A stretch of DNA of 64,000 nucleotides from Tragulus kanchil (Eukaryota > Chordata > Mammalia > Artiodactyla > Tragulidae), in assembly GCA_022376925.1 (NCBI GenBank), contig JAIOJX010000004.1, positions 180,449,501-180,513,500 on the forward strand. The letters are read 5' to 3'. This document shows positions 56,446 to 64,000 of this stretch, piece after piece. Positions within the stretch are counted from its first letter, which is position 1. Each line of letters opens with the position of its first letter. Position numbers and translations under genes: made by a program. Below the pieces are notes generated by a model that ran no database searches, was not told where the DNA came from, and saw only the letters and a program-made list of their open reading frames with translations.

Positions 56446-57617
56446 AAAAGAGGCATGATGGGGAAAAGAAAAAAAAAAGTAAAATTTATGGTCCTGTAGT
56501 GATGGTAACCTCTGTAATAGCTGAAGTGAAGTCAACAGGAAGTGTGGGTGGCCTGTCTCAGCCAAGCTCAGATTTCAGCGGGTCTGAGCTTTGCGGTCTC
56601 AAAGCCGCCCAGAGAGAAGAACGATGGCGGGGACAACAGAAGACCCCTCTCGCCAAGACATTGGTTGACAGCGAGGGGCGGAGGGCGGAAACGACCACAA
56701 CCAGGGGGTATAATATGAAGCTGTCTCTTTTGGCCAGTGGCGCCAACAGCTGCCTGAAATTTTAGCCCGGAATCTAGGAGAAGGCCATATGGTATTCACG
56801 GTGCCGTTCTTGACTTTTTCTGTTGGTTGCTACCTTTAAGAGGTCTCGGGGAAAGACCCCCAGCAAGTTCTTCCCAGTTTTCTGAGGCAGAGTCCCGGAT
56901 CAGAGAAGTCCCCCAGGGCCAGGCCTTGTGATCACAAGGTGGCCGCAACCGCCTCCCCACAGAGCCCAGAAGAGGGAGTATGAGAGGAATGCACTGCCAT
57001 GCTGCTGGCTGACGTCACGGGGCAGCCACTAACCCCGCACGTGTGGCCAGGCGGAGCCACGTCTGTCTCAGCCAGAGGTCTCCCTCCGCCTCCCGAGGCA
57101 GCGAGCCTCTGCCAAGCACTCCCTCTTCCCAAGAATCACACCAAAGAGAACTTTCCAGGCCTTTAAGCCCCGTCTCTCGCTTTACAGATGAGGAAACAGG
57201 CTGAGCGGGAAGGGGCTTGCACGAGCTGGAGCGACAGGTGCAGCAGTGACCGTTAGGTCCGAGCAGTCTCGGGCTCTCCCAGCCCGTCTCCGGCCGGCCG
57301 CTGCTCCGCGGGAGCCCCTGGGGATGCTCGGGGCGGAGCCACACCGCAGCCCGGGCGTGAAGGATGCCTGACATCCTGTGAAGGGGTGTGCGCTGCATCC
57401 GACCGGCTCCTGTCTCTGCGCTCGGTCTCGACAAAGAGGGGCTGCGGCCTCCCGGAGTGGGCAGCTCAAGTTCCGATCCCACTCAGGTGACCACGCTTTC
57501 TAGGTGTGTGCCCTTGTGTAAGTTCCCGTGGCCTTTCTGATCCTCACTCCCCAAAGAGTAAGGCAAGCTTGCGGGGCTTTCTCAAAGACAGGAACATACT
57601 GGTGTATCAAGATTCAG

Positions 57618-57745
57618 GGAGGGGACCTTTTCTGGTGGTCCAGTGGTCAAGACTGCGCCTCCAGACCAGCGGGGCGAGGTTCGACCCCTGGTCGGGAAAC
57701 TAGATCCTACAAGCCATATGACGCGGTCAAAAAAGAAAAAAAAAG
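57618..57745 (+). mobile_element. CHR-type SINE
   Basis: GGACCTTTTCTGGTGGTCC head, GGTTCGACCCCTGGTCGGG and an A-rich tail. Confidence 0.7.
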
Positions 57746-57914
57746 ATGCAGTGAGACATACAGTGCTACTGAGCTAAGGGACCAGGGCACACTGAGAATA
57801 CTCTGGAACCGGGGCGGGTCATTCCGCTGAGGGGCTGGCTCAGTCCCATAACTCTCCCACCAACCTCCCGCCCCACCCACAGACTTGAACCCACACAGAG
57901 GCTCCCCCTCGCAC

Positions 57915-58873
57915 TTTATTAAGTACCAGAGGAATGGGTACAACGGGGGAGGGGGCGGGAAGGCCCAGCCTCCCCCCGTCACTGGCGCAGACAATAAACA
58001 AACAGCTGGGGTGGGCGCAGGGGGCGCGGCACAGCAGAGGCGAACAGCACGGTGGGGCACACGCGCCCCTCCGCAGCAGCGGCCGCCGCCAACACGGGTC
58101 TGAGACCGTGATCCGGGAGGGGCAGGGCCTCCACTCCAGAGCCCAGAGCCACTAGGGGCCCCCTTGGTGGAGGAGGGCTGTCTTCAGCACTTGGACCCTT
58201 ATGTATGAACAGAAACCTGGACCCCTGGCTGGTCCGGTCGGACCAAAATTGTCAAGAGGCCACTCTCTCGCAGACCGCTGGATTGTTCTATTCATGATCC
58301 AAGACTTTAATGGCTCATGACCACCTGGGGTCCTGATGGGTCTACCCAAGACCTAGGCCATGAGAGGGTCAGGGTCACGGAGGCTCCCAGCTGGTCCACG
58401 GAGGACCCCGCAGCAATGCCTGTCTGTCACGCAGCCTTCTGATGGGTCCACCCATAGCTCAGGACAATGATGACGCCTGGTCACCCAGGCCTCTGGTCGA
58501 CAGGAACCCAGGGCCGGGACGAGCTCTGGAGGACTCGGGGCAGAGGTGGGGATCTGGTGCTCAGGGCCGAGGAAATCTTCACGAGGCAGCAGGGCCCAGA
58601 CTGAAACACGGGGAGGTCCCAGGGCGAGATGGAAGGCCACCTGCCTGGGTCAGGCCGGAGTGAAATAGTGGGACGGGGGGCAGCTTCCGGCCAAGAGGGC
58701 CCAGCCACTGCCTGGAGCGGGTGGGGGGCCCTGACGTCTTCCCTGGATTCCAGCCCCGCCCGGGTAGACACCGGGACGCAGGAGCCGGCTGCCCCTCACG
58801 CGGCTCCCGCCCTGACCTCCACCTAGGGTACAGAGTACGGGAGGGCTGCGGCCGCGCTCGCCGGTCTGGGGGC
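57915..58873 (-). other. PDXP: PDXP 3' UTR with poly(A) signal
   Basis: Unique, GC-rich, SINE-free sequence following the PDXP stop codon. AATAAA (complement of 57915-57920) is followed by GTGCGAGG, a plausible cleavage region, giving a 3' UTR of about 0.95 kb. The end is inferred from the signal only. Confidence 0.6.
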
Positions 58874-59190
58874 TCAGGCCTCCAAGCCCTCCATCAAGTC
58901 TGCGATGCTGTCCACGTAGTAGTGGGGCACCAGGTCGTGCTGGCCGGCTGCCAAGTAGGCCTGGGCCTCCTCCAGGCGGGAGACGCCCGTGAGCGTGAGC
59001 ACGGTGGTCATGCCACAGCGGTGGCCGAAGAGGATGTCCGTTTCCAGCCGGTCGCCCACCATCAGCGTGCGGCCGGGGTCCACGCGGAAGTGCTCTGTGA
59101 TGCACTCGAACATGTAGGGGCTGGGCTTGCCCACCACCAGGGCCTGGCGGCCCGAGGCTGTCTCCACGGCGGCGGCCAGGCTCCCAGTGC
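58874..59190 (-). CDS. PDXP: PDXP (chronophin) last coding exon
   Basis: PDXP is a HAD-family phosphatase that dephosphorylates pyridoxal 5'-phosphate and also cofilin phospho-Ser3. This exon (acceptor GTGTCCCCGCAG) encodes the C-terminal 104 residues after a split Gly codon: SLAAAVETASGRQALVVGKP, then the HAD motif IV segment MVGDRLETDILFG with the Mg-binding acidic residues, and the end DLMEGLEA and stop. It is almost the same as human PDXP and of the same length. PDXP has two coding exons; the first, with the nucleophile Asp, is not found up to 64000, so it lies outside. The long 58650-59399 minus frame is a shadow. Confidence 0.96.
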
Positions 59191-60104
59191 CTGCGGGGAC
59201 ACGGAGACTCGGTCAGTGCAGGCGGCAGCGGAGAAGGCATCAGGCCTGGTAATGAAGTCTCATAGGGGGAGACTCGTCTCTGAAACGTGTCAAAGGCTGC
59301 TTGCTTCCCAGTCTTAGAGGGAGGGCTAAGAACACAGACGCTGTGACCAGCTGCCTGCACTGCCACCCCATCCCCACTTTTCTTGGGCAGGCTGTTCATC
59401 TCTTTGTGCCTCTACTTTCCCATCTCTAATATGGGGGTGTTGACAGCACTCTGTCATGCGGTTGCTCTAAGGCCCGGCTGAGCCACCCCATAGGACCCGG
59501 CCTGCCCAGTCACTCCGGCCTGTGGCCATTTTCCCCCGGCCGCCACACAGTTCTGGGCAAGCCAACCTCTCTCGAGTTCCCTTGGGCTCACTGTAAAGGG
59601 GGGATCCAAGCGACGTCAACCTGCAGAGAGGTGCTGTGGGCGCCACCAGGACAAGTGCTTTGGAAATGGAAAAGCACTTAACCAACAGTGGCTGCGGTTA
59701 TTGCTACAAGAACGGGCCCTCCGGGCATTGGAAACTGGCCCAGCCCCTCTGGAACACAGCAGGGCAGAGAAACGTTCGCACCTCTGACCCAGTCCGCCCC
59801 CTTTGGGAAAGGGATCACAAGGCAAGAACTCAGACTGGGACGGAAAGCTACATGCTTGTAGATGTCCGCGGCCGCAGTAACTATAAACAGCAGAGCTGTG
59901 GAACGCACCCAAGTACTGAACAATAGGAGACTGTTGATCACGGAGGGCTCTGATTCCCAGCCCAGACCCTCCTGCTCCATACAATGAGTCTACTGTGCTT
60001 GTCCCAGCGGGACATCTCCGTGCCAGAATGTTCTATCTTCACACTAATGTCCCCGAACAAATGAGGATGATAATCACAATTGACTAAGACATTCTAATGT
60101 GCGG

Positions 60105-60235
60105 GAGCTCGTAAAATGGGAGTGCACCCATTTTACAGATGAGAACGCTGATAGTGTCATTAAGTAACTTGTCCAGGGTTGCACAGATTAATCAGTGGCC
60201 GAGAAAGGCTATGCATTCAGGTGGGTCTGACCCTG
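60105..60235 (-). mobile_element. MIR fragment
   Basis: CCATTTTACAGATGAGAACG, AAGTAACTTGTCCAGGGTTG and CACAGATTAATCAGTGG: antisense MIR core. Confidence 0.75.
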
Positions 60236-60375
60236 GCCTCGAGTTCCCTTGGGCTCACTGGAAAGAGGCACAAGAGAGCCAGCGTGTACTGGCTCCGGAG
60301 TGCTGAGTGTTTCATTTTCAGGAATTCTGTGAGCTGGTGGTTAGACAAAGCCACTATGAAAAGTCAACTTACATG

Positions 60376-62662
60376 AACTTAATCAAATATGTTTAAGACA
60401 AAGATAATAAATTATCAAATTTCATCACTTTCTAATTATTTGACCGTCAACTATGCTCTTGACGTTATTTACTTTTGTAAGTGTGGAAATATTACAGAAT
60501 GGTGTGTACACTGATTTTCCCAACGCCAGGATGGGAAGTGACGTCACACTGGTCGGCTGACATCGGCCACCAGGGGGAGCACTTACATTACAGAAATTGG
60601 CAAAAGTAGAAATCAGGGTCTTCCCGTTACTAAAGACTTACCCGTACTCCACTGCTCTGATCCCAGCTGGGCCTCCTATCCCTCTCCTCACAGTGCATGA
60701 CCCTCAAGTCGATTAAGCCAAAGGTGCAGAAGGTGCACAAACGGGAAGAGTCCTCAGCCCTGCGGCCCCACGGGAGCAAGAGGCACTCCCCTGGGATCCG
60801 GCAGAGCCGGCCCAGAGCCACCCTGCTGAGCACGTCTCCCTGACCTCTGACCTATAACTTGCCCCCTTGTTTTCCAAACAACTGGATCAGGAAGAAAACT
60901 CATTTACCCTTTGGCTTGAAATTCCCTCCAGGATGGGAAGGGCTCAACTGAGTCGTGCCAGTGGGATTTTCGCGGCTGAAGAACGGAGGCTCCGTTAGCA
61001 CCTTCTTTCCTATGAGGTCTGAGCCGGTCACTCTCGACCCTGGTGTCCCACCTCATTCACTCAGCCAGCATCTCTGAGGCCCAACTATGGGCCAGGCTCC
61101 GGGGTCAGAGCAGTGACTGCGGGAGGGAGCGTCCCAGTAGGGGAGTCGGAAGTCACTCGGCCCTCGGACCACCCCATCCCGCTCTTCGGAACATCCTGTC
61201 AGTCCAGGCTGCCGTGTATCTTGCTGGTGACGTATTCCTAAGTCAGCAGGTCTTTCTATTCGCCAGCTCAAGTGCCTGCCATGTGATTAACGAGCCGAGC
61301 ACACAATTAAAAGATCCACAGGGACAGGGGTGGGGGCTCTGGGGTGAGATTCACATTATTTCAGATTTTATACCCATGGGGGCCTTTATTTAAAATGTGG
61401 CTCCATTTACAAAGCAGCGGGATGCAGTGGTGCTCACACAGCACAGCAGCGCTCTATTTGCTGAGCTCTGTCTCCCCCTCGTGGCTGTGGGGATGACCAG
61501 CAGGGCTGGCGGGGCCAGGGCTCTAACTTAATCAAATATGTTTAAGACAAAGATAATAAATTATCAAATTTCATCACTTTCTAATTATTTGACCGTCAAC
61601 TATGCTCTTGACGTTATTTACTTTTGTAAGTGTGGAAATATTACAGAATGGTGTGTACACTGATTTTCCCAACGCCAGGATGGGAAGTGACGTCACACTG
61701 GTCGGCTGACATCGGCCACCAGGGGGAGCACTTACATTACAGAAATTGGCAAAAGTAGAAATCAGGGTCTTCCCGTTACTAAAGACTTACCCGTACTCCA
61801 CTGCTCTGATCCCAGCTGGGCCTCCTATCCCTCTCCTCACAGTGCATGACCCTCAAGTCGATTAAGCCAAAGGTGCAGAAGGTGCACAAACGGGAAGAGT
61901 CCTCAGCCCTGCGGCCCCACGGGAGCAAGAGGCACTCCCCTGGGATCCGGCAGAGCCGGCCCAGAGCCACCCTGCTGAGCACGTCTCCCTGACCTCTGAC
62001 CTATAACTTGCCCCCTTGTTTTCCAAACAACTGGATCAGGAAGAAAACTCATTTACCCTTTGGCTTGAAATTCCCTCCAGGATGGGAAGGGCTCAACTGA
62101 GTCGTGCCAGTGGGATTTTCGCGGCTGAAGAACGGAGGCTCCGTTAGCACCTTCTTTCCTATGAGGTCTGAGCCGGTCACTCTCGACCCTGGTGTCCCAC
62201 CTCATTCACTCAGCCAGCATCTCTGAGGCCCAACTATGGGCCAGGCTCCGGGGTCAGAGCAGTGACTGCGGGAGGGAGCGTCCCAGTAGGGGAGTCGGAA
62301 GTCACTCGGCCCTCGGACCACCCCATCCCGCTCTTCGGAACATCCTGTCAGTCCAGGCTGCCGTGTATCTTGCTGGTGACGTATTCCTAAGTCAGCAGGT
62401 CTTTCTATTCGCCAGCTCAAGTGCCTGCCATGTGATTAACGAGCCGAGCACACAATTAAAAGATCCACAGGGACAGGGGTGGGGGCTCTGGGGTGAGATT
62501 CACATTATTTCAGATTTTATACCCATGGGGGCCTTTATTTAAAATGTGGCTCCATTTACAAAGCAGCGGGATGCAGTGGTGCTCACACAGCACAGCAGCG
62601 CTCTATTTGCTGAGCTCTGTCTCCCCCTCGTGGCTGTGGGGATGACCAGCAGGGCTGGCGGG
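60376..62662 (+). repeat. Tandem duplication 14 (60376-61513, 61525-62662)
   Basis: Offset 1149, 11 unshared bases between copies, no length differences noticed. It lies in PDXP intron 1. Confidence 0.95.
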
Positions 62663-64000
62663 CACAGCCAGGTGGGCTCTGAGACTTAAGGGGCCAGGGC
62701 CTAGCCGTCCCCCAGCTCCTCCACACCATCCCTCCTGAGGCCCTGGCCCTTTAAGGCCACTAAAGAAACACTCCTAACAGCACGAGTAGGCAGGAGCTGC
62801 AGCTGCAACAGGAAACCCTGACCAGCACCCTCCCCTTGGATTTATGGGGAAAGTGAAGTGGTCATCAGTAAGTAGGTCTGCAGCAGCACCAAGACAGGCC
62901 TAGAACTTTAAAATTCCCAGCTTTGAACTGGTTCTGCCACGGCCCAAGCCCTGTTCCATTCCCTAAGGCCTTGCCCTGCAAGATGCCTCCTCCAGGAAGC
63001 CTTCCCAGATCTCAGCAGCTCTAGGCCCTCCCTGCCACCCATCATATTACTGTGTCTGCTCCCCCGTCCACTTCACCCTGCCCTCCAAGGATTTGATATC
63101 AATCAAGTCAGTGGCCAGCAGGGAGGGAGTGACGGAGATTTGTCCCTGCCTCATCCTGACTGCTTGCCCACACACCACACACGGCTGTCAATAAGCCTCG
63201 GCTTCCCTCTGCCTAACACGACCCTTCTGAGATGTAGGAGCCTCAAGCGCTCCTGCCTCCTCTGCAGATCGGAATTCCAGGTGGCAGCGGTGAAGCGTGC
63301 CCTGGATGGCAGGGCTGGGGTTCAGAGACTGTGGTAAGAGCCAATTTCAGGTTCTCTTGCGCTTGGGCAGGTCACTTTCTCTTAGCTTCAGTTTCTTTAA
63401 CTGGGAAATGGGACAATAGCTCCATCGCCAGAGTCATTCTGCAACTACATAACAGACACCCAGGTACTTCTTAAAGCTCTGTAACAGGAGAAGATTCAGA
63501 TACAGCTGAGGCCATCTGAGCGCCTCCTGCACAGGAAGCACTCAGTGCAGGGGCTCTGGCTCTCCTCAGTGCAAGTGACATGCTGAGTATTGCCATTTTA
63601 CACTCAGGAGGGAGATGCTCCAATGTTATGTAATTTAACGAGATTACAGAGCCCTGAAGCTGGAACTGGGACTCATTCAGGTCAAACTCCATCCACCGCC
63701 TGCGCTCCCCGCACACCTGCCTTCTATCTGCCGCCAGAAACGTCTGTCCCAGCCCTCCAACGGCCGGGGGGGGGGGCTTGTCCTTCCAGGCTCTGCCCCC
63801 AACTCTCCCACCTCGCCTTTACGGCGGGTGCAAAACACGACCGGAGTCCTTGAGGGAGTCGGGGCGCTGGATTCCGCCCGCCACGGTGGGCCTCGGCTTC
63901 CTCATCTGTCAAACCGGACCCCACGCCTGCCCCTCACAGGGCGGCAGCTGGATAAAAGACCAAATGCGGCCACGAAGGCATCCTGGGCTGTTGCTGGGTG

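Larger units (their letters stand above)
49612..57914. other. Intergenic DNA between PDXP and LGALS1
   Basis: Holds a near full-length CHR element (49.8-50.17 kb), other SINEs at 50.8, 53.9, 54.7, 55.9, 56.1 and 57.6 kb, a TG microsatellite at 53.54 kb, and GC-rich unique DNA at 51.1-53.4 kb. The 228-codon plus-strand frame at 52696-53382 has low-complexity Pro/Ser/Ala composition and resembles no family I know, so I do not call it a gene. Confidence 0.5.
59191..64000. other. PDXP intron 1 (incomplete)
   Basis: Noncoding. It contains a MIR (60105-60235), the 60376-62662 tandem duplication and AT-rich unique DNA at 60.3-60.5 kb. No PDXP exon 1, other gene or full-length SINE is seen. Confidence 0.55.

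Noticed and set aside
58650..59399. 249-codon minus-strand frame
   Set aside because: Shadow frame over PDXP exon 2, which reads in another frame with clear HAD-phosphatase homology.
1..62662. CRISPR array or programmed amplification as explanation of the direct repeats
   Set aside because: There are only two copies per unit, the units are unrelated 1.1 kb pieces of mammalian DNA, and no short repeat-spacer pattern exists.

Overview
This is nuclear DNA of a ruminant. The window is dense in tRNA-derived SINEs that occur only in ruminants or cetartiodactyls (Bov-tA/BovA elements, CHR-type elements and a CHR-related subfamily with its own 3' end). All genes have introns, and gene order matches the mammalian block PDXP - LGALS1 - NOL12 - TRIOBP (human 22q13.1). 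All four genes lie on the minus strand, so transcription runs from high to low coordinates. Species cannot be fixed from this sequence alone.

Layout from right to left: (1) 59191-64000, intron 1 of PDXP. (2) 57915-59190, last coding exon, 3' UTR and poly(A) signal of PDXP. (3) about 49.6-57.9 kb, intergenic, SINE-rich. (4) 43970-49347, the four coding exons of an LGALS1-position galectin. Its first exon and 3' UTR look like galectin-1, but its central exon has lost key sugar-binding residues and is out of frame by one base. (5) 36.7-43.9 kb, intergenic. (6) 30003-36220, all six coding exons of NOL12, including a CpG-island promoter with an inverted pair of ETS-type motifs. (7) about 20-30 kb, intergenic and upstream TRIOBP DNA. 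(8) 5724-18924, the first four coding exons of TRIOBP. The very large repeat-coding exon and the rest of TRIOBP lie beyond the left edge.

The most striking feature is not a gene. Fourteen separate, unrelated segments are each present twice, head to tail, with unit lengths all close to 1.1 kb (1.09-1.17 kb). Copies are nearly identical and differ mostly by homopolymer indels, and most junctions abut within 0-8 bp. Two pairs are chained so that segment ends occur three times. These copies double NOL12 exons 1 and 4, LGALS1 exons 1 and 3, TRIOBP coding exons 1 and 3, and part of TRIOBP exon 4. One fixed unit length over unrelated sequence is not expected of biology. The best reading is a systematic long-read assembly artefact (failed merging of about 1 kb overlaps), which read mapping can test. 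I found no convincing undescribed biological system. The best biological leads are the divergent galectin, the young SINE subfamily, and an inverted duplication at 26.4/27.2 kb.
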